Source: UBA4459 sp963776205 (lineage in GTDB: Bacteria; Bacteroidota; Bacteroidia; Bacteroidales; F082). Taken from it: DNA of 64,000 bases. This document shows, one piece after another, positions 20,577 through 28,639 of this stretch. Both the position numbers and the translations under genes were made by a program. The number at the start of each line of letters is the position of its first letter. Within the stretch, counting starts at the first letter, position 1. The stretch spans positions 186,001-250,000 of the forward strand of contig CAVZLR010000001.1 in the NCBI GenBank assembly GCA_963776205.1, given 5' to 3'. The notes beneath the pieces were generated by a model. It was not told the DNA's origin, made no database searches, and saw only the letters and a list, made by a program, of their open reading frames with translations.

Positions 20577-22262
20577 TTAAAAATTACTGCTGATAGTTAC
20601 GTAAAAACCACTGGAGGCAGGAACCGCCCTACAAACGCCACCTACACATACAATTCCTTCACGCTGACGACCATATGTTACTGATATTCGGGTAGTTTCA
20701 TATGTATATCCGAATGATCCTGTATAATAATTGATCCTTTTTTCTTCTTCAGGATTACCATAGTTATATTGGTCTGCTACAGAAACAAACCAATGGGGTG
20801 AAATAGTATATTCAAGCAACAAAGCTGCCCAGTTTCCTTTATCTTCTTTTGTCCATAATCCCTGCAACTCCCACCTTAATGCATGATTTGAAGTAAACTT
20901 ATAGGTCATGTCAATTATACCAATATTCGAATAAACAATTGGATCACCGGTATGTCCTTCAAGCGTAGCAATATCATACGACTGGTACATGTAAGTATAA
21001 GTTCCTTTTAACTTTTTAGAGAATTTCTTATCAATTTCAATATTCAAATCCTGCCAAAAAATTCGTTCTCCAAATTTAAAGAAAGGGGATGTCCAACCCA
21101 GCGTGCCGGATGCTCCAACAGCAGTTGTATCAGTTCCTGGCACATTAACGGCATCCCTTACGATATCATTTACCTGTGAATAATTGATAGCCAGACCCAT
21201 TCCATACTTACCGCCAAGTTTCGATTTTTTAGGAACTTTGTAATTGAGCTGCAGTTGGTATCCAATCTCTCCGTTTGGTTGTGTATTATATGGATACATT
21301 GATGTCAGCATATAAGTATGTGTTTCAGTATTGGGAGGCAGAAAACTGATATCGAGTGCATTTGCTGTTACAGCCCGGTTCGATTTATAGCTCATGTTAT
21401 CATACCTTTTAAACATTCCATAAAAACCAAATCCTTTGGTGGAATAGCTGGCACTCAGCATTAATGCCTCTCCTACTTTGTATATATAATTGTTTATAGC
21501 TGACGGGTCGTTTATTTTATATGCATACTCTGTTGTTATATTAATCTTTCCAAATCCCAAAGTCATTCTGCCAGCCATATTCCCAACATTTCTCGGCAAA
21601 TTATACAATGGATCCTGATCTGCCTGATAATTACTCACGAAACTACCCCCGAGTATCAACCTGAGTTTTGAGTTACTCATGGAATTGAACACCTGGTTAA
21701 AATCCAATTCGGCATCCAATCCTTTTACAATTCCCCGGCTGTTTTTTGTATAGGGTGTCCAAAAGAATCGCTGCATTCCATAAACACCTTTAAATAGTAA
21801 TCCTCTCACAGGTTCATAAGTTACCCTGGCTCCATTGAGTGAGTTATCATATCCAAGTGACCATTCCTCATATGTTCTGAATGTTAATCCATTGCCAAAT
21901 TGTTCGTAGAAATTACCGATTGTAAAAGTAAATTTCTCAGTAGTATAGGTAGCCCATAAATAAGGGAACCCCTGTCCTTCCAGCCTTGGATCAAAACCTG
22001 CCAATGGAGGCAGATAGGCCTCATATCTAAATCCGGCAGAAAAATTGCCCAGTGAATAAGTTATATTTCCGAATCCATTAAATGCAAAATTTTTACCGTT
22101 GATCATTGAATCGGTAATACCAACTGTATTGTCGGGCATATAATAAGCCCCGTCAAATTCAAAACTTCCATGAATTTGTGATCTATTTATTACTTCAGAA
22201 AATTGTGAATGGGCTAAAAAAACTGATAATAAAATTATAAGGAGTAACGCAACTCTTTTCAT
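20577..22262 (-). CDS. DUF6029-like outer-membrane beta-barrel protein
   Basis: Predicted outer-membrane protein of 561 aa. I choose the ATG at 22260-22262 (MKRVALLLIILLSVFLAHSQ), which starts directly with a signal peptide; a TTG at 22286 would add eight residues. The rest is rich in alternating aromatic beta strands (FAFNGFGNITYSLGNFSAGFRYEAYLPP split over the first strands; NFYEQFGNGLTFRTYEEWSLGYDNSLNGARV) and ends in a typical barrel strand with C-terminal Phe (YVTISSNF). The N-terminal region resembles the family named DUF6029, from memory. It follows the TlpA-like gene by about 30 bases and precedes the Omp28-like gene by 11 bases, so the three are almost surely one transcript. Confidence 0.75.
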   Translation of the reverse strand: MKRVALLLIILLSVFLAHSQFSEVINRSQIHGSFEFDGAYYMPDNTVGITDSMINGKNFAFNGFGNITYSLGNFSAGFRYEAYLPPLAGFDPRLEGQGFPYLWATYTTEKFTFTIGNFYEQFGNGLTFRTYEEWSLGYDNSLNGARVTYEPVRGLLFKGVYGMQRFFWTPYTKNSRGIVKGLDAELDFNQVFNSMSNSKLRLILGGSFVSNYQADQDPLYNLPRNVGNMAGRMTLGFGKINITTEYAYKINDPSAINNYIYKVGEALMLSASYSTKGFGFYGMFKRYDNMSYKSNRAVTANALDISFLPPNTETHTYMLTSMYPYNTQPNGEIGYQLQLNYKVPKKSKLGGKYGMGLAINYSQVNDIVRDAVNVPGTDTTAVGASGTLGWTSPFFKFGERIFWQDLNIEIDKKFSKKLKGTYTYMYQSYDIATLEGHTGDPIVYSNIGIIDMTYKFTSNHALRWELQGLWTKEDKGNWAALLLEYTISPHWFVSVADQYNYGNPEEEKRINYYTGSFGYTYETTRISVTYGRQREGIVCVGGVCRAVPASSGFYVTISSNF

Positions 22263-22293
22263 AATGTAATTGGTTTTGTCTTTCAATTAAAGA

Positions 22294-22818
22294 TTAATGA
22301 TCCGTAATTACTTCATTAGCTGCTACTTTCCTGACCATTTCATAAATTTCATCTTCAAGACCCTCGTAATATGAGGTATGCTGATAAACTATATTTCCGT
22401 TACCGTCAAGTAAAAATGTATGAGGAATCATATTTACATTCATCGCTCTTTTAAAATCACCATTCGGGTCGAGCAATACTTCCATTTCCCATGCTTTTCC
22501 GCTTACAAAAGGGAGTACTTTGGCTGTTGAACGAGCATCATCAATAGATACAGCATATATTTTTACTCCTGTTTCTTCCTGCCAGTCATCATAATTTTCA
22601 TTATAAGCATCCATTTCCTTTTTGCATGGTTTGCACCATAAAGCCCAGAAACTTATCAAAATCGGTTTTCCGTCATTATAAATATCCTGGGTATTAAATG
22701 TTTGGCCATCCAGGGTCTTAATGTTTATTGATGGTAATTCTTTTTTTGTTGTTTCTTCCTGCGAAAACACAGCAAATCCAATAAAAAAAGCAATTGTTAA
22801 AATGATGAATTTCTTCAT
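22294..22818 (-). CDS. TlpA-like periplasmic thioredoxin
   Basis: Exported thiol-disulfide protein, 174 aa. Signal peptide MKKFIILTIAFFIGFAVFSQ; then a TlpA/ResA-type domain with the active site FWALWCKPCKKEM (CKPC, about residue 62-65), YAVSIDDARS and the cis-Pro loop NMIPHTFLLDGNGNIVY. Such proteins reduce disulfides in the periplasm, for example in cytochrome c maturation, or in outer-membrane protein biogenesis. First gene of the TlpA / DUF6029 / Omp28 run. Confidence 0.88.
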   Translation of the reverse strand: MKKFIILTIAFFIGFAVFSQEETTKKELPSINIKTLDGQTFNTQDIYNDGKPILISFWALWCKPCKKEMDAYNENYDDWQEETGVKIYAVSIDDARSTAKVLPFVSGKAWEMEVLLDPNGDFKRAMNVNMIPHTFLLDGNGNIVYQHTSYYEGLEDEIYEMVRKVAANEVITDH

Positions 22819-22891
22819 TATAATTAATTTTAGTTTTCGATGTATGTTTACCTGAATGACAACATATTATAGAACTTAGTTGCATCCGAAT

Positions 22892-23878
22892 TTAAATCCT
22901 CGCCACGTCAATAAATATCTCCAATAATTTTGATTTTTCTTTCGGTTCTATGACAATATTTCCCATAGAAGCCGGGATTAGTACTGTTTCAGCTAATTTC
23001 ATGCCAATTTCTCCATCTTCATATTTTATGGTACAATTACCTTCCACAACCATATAAACTATAAATGCATCCAATTCACTAATATTCTTTATTACCGGTT
23101 GATCAGCATTAATAAGACGTGTTATGAAATGAGGTGTTTCTATCAAAGATGCTGTTTTATTTAGTTCAGAAGTATATTTAGTTTTACAATCTTTTGTTTT
23201 ATTAAAATCAATGGCAGCCAATGCTTCTTCTGTGTGCAGTTCTCGTTTAAATCCAGCATTATCTATCCTGTCCCAATCGTATATCCTGTAAGTAGTATCG
23301 GAAGTTTGTTGAATTTCAGCAAGTAAACAGCCAGGTCCAAGCGCGTGCACCCTTCCCGAGGGAATAAAAAACACATCTTCTTTTTGTGCTTGCACAACAT
23401 TAAGTAAATCTTTGATCTTGTTTTGCTTCAGATGCTCTTTATATACATCCTCATTCACATCCTGATTGAATCCAGAGATCAATTCTGCCCCATGATCAGC
23501 ATCCAGCATGTACCACATCTCTGTTTTACCATGATTCAGCATTCTTTTTCTTGCTAGTTCATCATCCGGATGTACCTGGATGGATAGCCAGTCATTGGAA
23601 TCTATAATTTTTAAAAGTAGCGGAAACTCATTGCCAAACCTTGCAAAAATTTTATCACCCACTAATTCACCCATATATACTTCCACCAATTCATTCAATT
23701 CATTTCCTTCAAGAAATCCATTGGCAACCACACTCTGATCAGCATTATAACCTGAAATCAGCCACACTTCCCCGCAATTTGGTAATGTACCATAATCCAT
23801 TCCCAGCACGGTTTTTATCTTCCGGCCTCCCCAAATCTTATCTTTAAAAACGGGCTTGAATTTAAGTGGATACAGCAT
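22892..23878 (-). CDS. manA: Mannose-6-phosphate isomerase, class I
   Basis: Interconverts mannose-6-phosphate and fructose-6-phosphate in the cytoplasm. 328 aa, cupin fold, of the short Bacillus-type form. Zinc ligands are visible in LSIQVHPDDELA (Gln, His), GKTEMWYML (Glu) and PSGRVHALGPGCLLAEIQQTSD (His); the start LYPLKFKPVFKDKIWGG is typical. It stands alone with a -7-like box just upstream and provides mannose for surface polysaccharides or glycan use. Confidence 0.92.
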   Translation of the reverse strand: MLYPLKFKPVFKDKIWGGRKIKTVLGMDYGTLPNCGEVWLISGYNADQSVVANGFLEGNELNELVEVYMGELVGDKIFARFGNEFPLLLKIIDSNDWLSIQVHPDDELARKRMLNHGKTEMWYMLDADHGAELISGFNQDVNEDVYKEHLKQNKIKDLLNVVQAQKEDVFFIPSGRVHALGPGCLLAEIQQTSDTTYRIYDWDRIDNAGFKRELHTEEALAAIDFNKTKDCKTKYTSELNKTASLIETPHFITRLINADQPVIKNISELDAFIVYMVVEGNCTIKYEDGEIGMKLAETVLIPASMGNIVIEPKEKSKLLEIFIDVARI

Positions 23879-23899
23879 TTTTATTCTTTAAAATTCCGA

Positions 23900-23907
23900 C
23901 AAAGATA
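23900..23907 (-). promoter_or_regulatory. Bacteroidota -7-like box upstream of manA
   Basis: Minus-strand TATCTTTG fits TAnnTTTG, 21 bases before the ATG at 23878. It lies in the short gap after the BNR/T9SS gene. No matching -33 element is evident. Confidence 0.4.
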
Positions 23908-23919
23908 AGCGTTGCTTTT

Positions 23920-26649
23920 TTAATTGACGATGAGCTTTTGTGTTTTTGTTGCTCCATTCAAATCTATTTCTACGAAAAAAATACCCGGATCAATAGAACG
24001 AATATCCAGCATATGTTTTAAAATTCCCTTTTCAGCCTGAAATGATTCTTGGTACGCGATTTTCCCTGTCACATCTAATATATAAATTGAAATATGTTGG
24101 CTTCTTTCCGAATAAAAGTCCAAAGTAATAACCTGATTCGCCGGATTTGGATAGATGTCAAAACTTTCCTCATTTGCTTGCACCTCATCCTGTCCTACAT
24201 AAAACATATCTATGTCATAGGTGGCTGTGAACAAGCCCCGACCATGTGTAGCTGCCAGAACTGTTTGATCACTTTTACGCAGTTTAAGCATATCCACCCT
24301 TACATTGGCCATTCCATTATTTGCAGGATACCAGATCGTTTCATCTTCCAGCATCATATTGGTAACCCAAATGCCGGTTTCTGTTGCCAGCATCACCTGT
24401 CCGTCATTATCAGGATGAAATAGCGCCCAGCGAATAGGCATATCCGGCAGGTTGGCTTCTTTTGCAGTCCATGTGTCACCACCATCATTTGTAAACCAAA
24501 CCGAAGATACACCATAATTTGAAAAAGTAACCAGCAATTTATCTTCTGAACTTCCTGCAGCTACACAAGAAATGTTGCCTGTTGGAAATTCCGGCCCAGT
24601 TAAATCTGTTGCCTGTGGCGATGATTGTGCATTTTCAATTTTATATAATTTTCCTGCCTGAGTTCCCAGAAACAGTGTTGAAGATCCGACCGGGGAATGT
24701 TCAGAATAGCAAACGTGAGAAAAAGCGACTTGCGAATTAGTGCCCGCATGAACCAATTGTTCGTTAATGCTGTATGGGATTCCTGAGTTCCTATTAATTC
24801 GGTTCGAATTATTACCATTAAATGTAACCCCATTAGCAAACAAAATATTGTCTCTTGAATTGTAATCGGCAGGACTAATAAAAGTACCACCTAAGCCAAA
24901 ATAATTGACCTGGCTACCATTTACCCATGCTGTATAAGAATTATAATATACGGAAGTTATATAGATTTCAGGCTCATTTTCATCATAAAAGCAATAGGCC
25001 CCATCACCTCCATCGATCATATCATTAATATTAAGGGGAGAGCCTGTGTATAAGGTAGTTCCGTTATCCTGTAGTCCACCAATATAATGATCAGTGCCAG
25101 CTACCGGATGAATTGCTCCTGAATAATATTGCAGGGTATTATACCCCTGGTTTCTTTCAATAAATACAGGATAACTTAAATTGGTTGTATTGCTGAGAAA
25201 AATACCCCCATCCGAACCAAAGACAGCCGTTACGAATGAGCCTGGTTGATACATAATATTGTGCTGATCGGCATGAACATAATCATCACCTCCTCCCGTA
25301 TACATGGCAAACCAGTCGGATATGTGGTTCCATGAATTACCTGAATTGGATGATTTCCACAAATCCTGCCCTCCTGAAATGATGGCATTCGGATTGGAAG
25401 GATCAACCCTTAAGATAAAATTATGCCAGGCGCGTTCAGCCCAGTCTTCATCAGGGAGGTTTTTTTGTTGCCAGGTTACTCCACCATCAACTGATTTTAC
25501 AATATACCTGCCTTTATAGTTGTAATAACCTGAATTGACCCAATATCCACCTGCAAACTGTGCATACACGATATTGGGATCTGAAGGTGCGATGGCCACA
25601 TTGGTACGGGCAGGAACATGAATATTTCCGTCATTGCTGATTACGGTATTGTAGTGGTCATAAATTTCCCAGCTACCTTCGAGTCCTGAATCAGAATATA
25701 AAATGGTGGCACCCCCATTCTTATTCAGATTTTCCATCGTACCTATAAATATCCTGCCGTTCGCAGAAATGTCAATATCTGCCGGGGAATAAATTTCACC
25801 GGTGTGATCAATTATCTCAGGCAATACCTGCTCCCAGGTTTCGCCACCATTATCTGATCGGTACAAACCATCAGGGTCACTTTCGTGGTCTTCTCCCATA
25901 TATGTACCTGAAGCCACACAAGCGTAAATAACACTGGTGCCATTTTCATCTATAACGGCCATATCAGTTATGTACATAAAACCTGAAGTAGATGGCATTT
26001 GTTCCCAGGTTTCGCCTGCATCTGTCGATCGGAAAATACCAGCTCCCAAGCCTGAAGATTCCCGGTAGATAATCCGTGCTGTTTGTGCTTCGCCGGTACC
26101 TACATAAAAAGTTTGGGTGTTATTAGGGTCGTAAGTGATGCAGCTAATGGCCAGGTTGCTCCAGAAATCGCCCACCGGCACCCAATTTACATTGGTGTTA
26201 TTAATATCATCATTATACCATAGGCCTCCCGTTACGCCACCTCCCCACACTTTCTTCAGTTCTGCATCGTTCGGGTCGAACATCAAAGCACGGGTTCTGC
26301 CACCCATATTGGCTTCTGTACCCTGCCATTCGATGTAAGGGCCATCACGTAAATTTTTTACTTTTTCCTCTATTTCAATTGTTGTTTGATAAGATTTCCA
26401 GAGGCGCTGCTTGGGTACATATCCCAATTGTGGGTCCACCGTTTTTACGTATTCCTGGAATGCCGCCATTTCAGGTTTGTCGGGAGATTCCAAATCTGTT
26501 TTTGCTACTTCCACATTTGTGTGAAAAGTCGCTTTTTGCAGTATAAATTTTTCATATTCCGCTCGTGTATCAATGTTTTTCTGGTTGAAAATCAGAAAAG
26601 CTGAAACAACGATAAACAGCACAGGAATAAAGGCGTATATCTTTCTCAT
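23920..26649 (-). CDS. Secreted BNR-repeat protein with T9SS type A sorting domain
   Basis: Exported 909-aa beta-propeller protein. I start it at ATG 26647-26649 (MRKIYAFIPVLFIVVSAFLIF), a good signal anchor; a TTG at 26700 would add 17 residues. BNR/Asp boxes: RSTDAGETWEQMP, RSDNGGETWEQVL, KSVDGGVTWQQKN, KSSNSGNSWNHI, FTNDGGDTWTAKE. The opening IEWQGTEANMGGRTRALMFDPND is the typical start of the sortilin-like propeller. The end has a clear T9SS sorting domain, FDIYPNPANQVITLDFYS through VEIDLNGATKTQKLIVN. It therefore is exported across the outer membrane. Function unknown; surface glycosidase or adhesion roles are both possible. Confidence 0.85.
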   Translation of the reverse strand: MRKIYAFIPVLFIVVSAFLIFNQKNIDTRAEYEKFILQKATFHTNVEVAKTDLESPDKPEMAAFQEYVKTVDPQLGYVPKQRLWKSYQTTIEIEEKVKNLRDGPYIEWQGTEANMGGRTRALMFDPNDAELKKVWGGGVTGGLWYNDDINNTNVNWVPVGDFWSNLAISCITYDPNNTQTFYVGTGEAQTARIIYRESSGLGAGIFRSTDAGETWEQMPSTSGFMYITDMAVIDENGTSVIYACVASGTYMGEDHESDPDGLYRSDNGGETWEQVLPEIIDHTGEIYSPADIDISANGRIFIGTMENLNKNGGATILYSDSGLEGSWEIYDHYNTVISNDGNIHVPARTNVAIAPSDPNIVYAQFAGGYWVNSGYYNYKGRYIVKSVDGGVTWQQKNLPDEDWAERAWHNFILRVDPSNPNAIISGGQDLWKSSNSGNSWNHISDWFAMYTGGGDDYVHADQHNIMYQPGSFVTAVFGSDGGIFLSNTTNLSYPVFIERNQGYNTLQYYSGAIHPVAGTDHYIGGLQDNGTTLYTGSPLNINDMIDGGDGAYCFYDENEPEIYITSVYYNSYTAWVNGSQVNYFGLGGTFISPADYNSRDNILFANGVTFNGNNSNRINRNSGIPYSINEQLVHAGTNSQVAFSHVCYSEHSPVGSSTLFLGTQAGKLYKIENAQSSPQATDLTGPEFPTGNISCVAAGSSEDKLLVTFSNYGVSSVWFTNDGGDTWTAKEANLPDMPIRWALFHPDNDGQVMLATETGIWVTNMMLEDETIWYPANNGMANVRVDMLKLRKSDQTVLAATHGRGLFTATYDIDMFYVGQDEVQANEESFDIYPNPANQVITLDFYSERSQHISIYILDVTGKIAYQESFQAEKGILKHMLDIRSIDPGIFFVEIDLNGATKTQKLIVN

Positions 26650-26822
26650 TTTGAAAGGTATTGATGTAAGTTTTGCAAAGTTAATTAATGATTTCCACAA
26701 GCGTTGGCAGGTTACTTGTTTTTAACAAATACAAATAGTAAGAAGGATACTATCATCTGCTAAATGTAAAAGAATTTAAATAAATTCGCTTCTTACATTA
26801 AACAACCTTTTACATATTTCAA

Positions 26823-28469
26823 ATGAGCATGAAAAATATTATCATCCCGTTTTTGATTTTACTTCTTGGTTTTCAAAATATTGACTCTCAAGCCTGCACC
26901 ATCATCGTAGTTGGTAAAAACGCCACCGCAGATGGTTCAGTAATAGTTTCACATACCGATGCCGGACCTGATTGCAGGGTTCATGTGATGCCGGGGCAAT
27001 TTTTTGCCGAAGGCTCCCTGGCACCCGTATATTGGGGCATGGTTGACCTGGGCCGTCCGCTGGGAGATTATGGTGACACACTGGGTATGATTCCGCAGGT
27101 TACTGAAACCTATAGTTATTTTCAATCTGCTTACCCGCAAATGAATGAATGGCAACTGACCATTGGCGAAAGTACCACCAGCATGCGTGATGAACTGAAA
27201 CTGAACGATTCAACCTGCAAACAGATCATGACAGTGGAACAGGCACAGGCTTTTGCCTTACAACGCTGTAAAACAGCCAGAGAAGCTTTGAAACTCATAA
27301 CCGCTTTGATAGAAAAATATGGTTTCAGACCCTCCTGTGTGGGTGAATCTGAATCGCTGGTATTGGCCGACACCAAAGAAATATGGGTATTGGAAATATT
27401 TGCCGTTGGAAATGATTGGACACCAGAGAGTGGCAAACCCGGTGCCATCTGGGCAGCACAAAGGTTACCGGATGATCATGCCACCATGATCCCCAACTGG
27501 AGCATCATCAAAGAAATTCACCTGGATGATACGGCTAATTACAGGGCATCTGTAAATTATATGAGTGAAGCCATTGAACGTGGCTGGTACGACCCTAAAA
27601 GCGGACAGGATTTTGTCTGGCAGGATGTGTATGCGCCTGTGCCTCGTGAATGGGCCACCAGCAGGTTTTGGTTATTCCATGCTTTATATGCGCCGGAGCT
27701 CCCCGAATTACCTAATCGTTGGACGACCGATCCTTTTGCGGGTGAAGACCAGTACACACAATATGTTGAGCCGCTATCTATTTACCCATTCAGCATCAAA
27801 CCGAATAAAAAAATGACGGTGCAAGATATTATGGCTTATCAGCGATCCACTTTTGCCGGCACCATTTACGACAAAGAAACTGCACCGGGCTGGTATTATC
27901 CGGGGCCAGACGGTCAGATGGTTCACAGTTCACAAGCAACCCCATTCCCCACAGAAGAAATGCGGAAACTGTTAAAGATCAACCGCCGCCGGAATGTGGC
28001 ACGAGCAAGGGGTGAATATGGTATGATCGCCCAGTTACGCGAATGGCTCCCGAATGATATTGGCGGTATTTACTGGTTTTACGTGGATAATGCATTTACG
28101 AGCGCTTATGTGCCCATGTACGCCGGTGTGACTGACGTGGCTGAATGTTATAAAACCTATGATAAAGATGTATTTGATGATAATTCCATGCGCTGGGCCG
28201 TTGATTTCGTAGATAACCTGCTGTATCTGAAATGGCAGGACGCTGTGAAAGACTTACATGAAGTTCGCGATCCGATGGAACAACGATTTTTTGATGAACA
28301 GGCAGCAGTAGACAACACTTTTCTGGAGTTGCATGAAAAGAATCCGACTAAAGCGAAGCAATACATTACAGATTTAACAATTAAAAGGCAAAATGAAACC
28401 CTTCAACTATTCAAGGATTTAAGGATTACTTTGATCACGAAGTACACGAATAATAAACAGGGGATATAA
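26823..28469 (+). CDS. Secreted dipeptidase, peptidase family C69
   Basis: Ntn-hydrolase-fold dipeptidase of 548 aa. A signal peptide (to about residue 24) is followed directly by ACTIIVVGKNATADGS; the Cys at residue 25 is the expected N-terminal nucleophile after processing. Other family marks are HTDAGPDCRVHV, GESESLVLADTKEIWVLEIF, and WPTT.PFA-type region (TTDPFAGEDQY). It would cut dipeptides in the periplasm or outside the cell, matching the secreted proteases and the M20 hydrolase in this window. It ends convergent to the hydroxyproline dehydratase gene with a palindromic repeat between. Confidence 0.88.
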   Translation: MSMKNIIIPFLILLLGFQNIDSQACTIIVVGKNATADGSVIVSHTDAGPDCRVHVMPGQFFAEGSLAPVYWGMVDLGRPLGDYGDTLGMIPQVTETYSYFQSAYPQMNEWQLTIGESTTSMRDELKLNDSTCKQIMTVEQAQAFALQRCKTAREALKLITALIEKYGFRPSCVGESESLVLADTKEIWVLEIFAVGNDWTPESGKPGAIWAAQRLPDDHATMIPNWSIIKEIHLDDTANYRASVNYMSEAIERGWYDPKSGQDFVWQDVYAPVPREWATSRFWLFHALYAPELPELPNRWTTDPFAGEDQYTQYVEPLSIYPFSIKPNKKMTVQDIMAYQRSTFAGTIYDKETAPGWYYPGPDGQMVHSSQATPFPTEEMRKLLKINRRRNVARARGEYGMIAQLREWLPNDIGGIYWFYVDNAFTSAYVPMYAGVTDVAECYKTYDKDVFDDNSMRWAVDFVDNLLYLKWQDAVKDLHEVRDPMEQRFFDEQAAVDNTFLELHEKNPTKAKQYITDLTIKRQNETLQLFKDLRITLITKYTNNKQGI

Positions 28470-28476
28470 TTGCGTT

Positions 28477-28632
28477 GTCATTTCGAGGGAGCAAAGCGAC
28501 TGAGACCCGCCTATCGGACGGGCGGGAATCTCAAGTTATGTTGTCATTTCGAAGGAGGAACGACTGAGAAATCTCCTTAGTACATGGGTTTAACCCGGGG
28601 GATTTCTCCTCACTTCGTTCGTTCGAAATGAC
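28477..28632. repeat. Palindromic intergenic repeat (REP-like), two linked units
   Basis: Two copies of GTCATTTCGA start at 28477 and 28543, and the reverse complement TCGAAATGAC closes the element at 28623-28632. Within the second unit GAGAAATCTCC pairs with GGGGATTTCTCC. The first unit holds the GC-rich inverted repeat CCCGCC...GGCGGG. Such elements occur in many copies in Bacteroidota genomes. It fills almost the whole gap between two convergent genes and may end transcription from both sides. Confidence 0.8.
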
Positions 28633-28639
28633 AGGGAGG

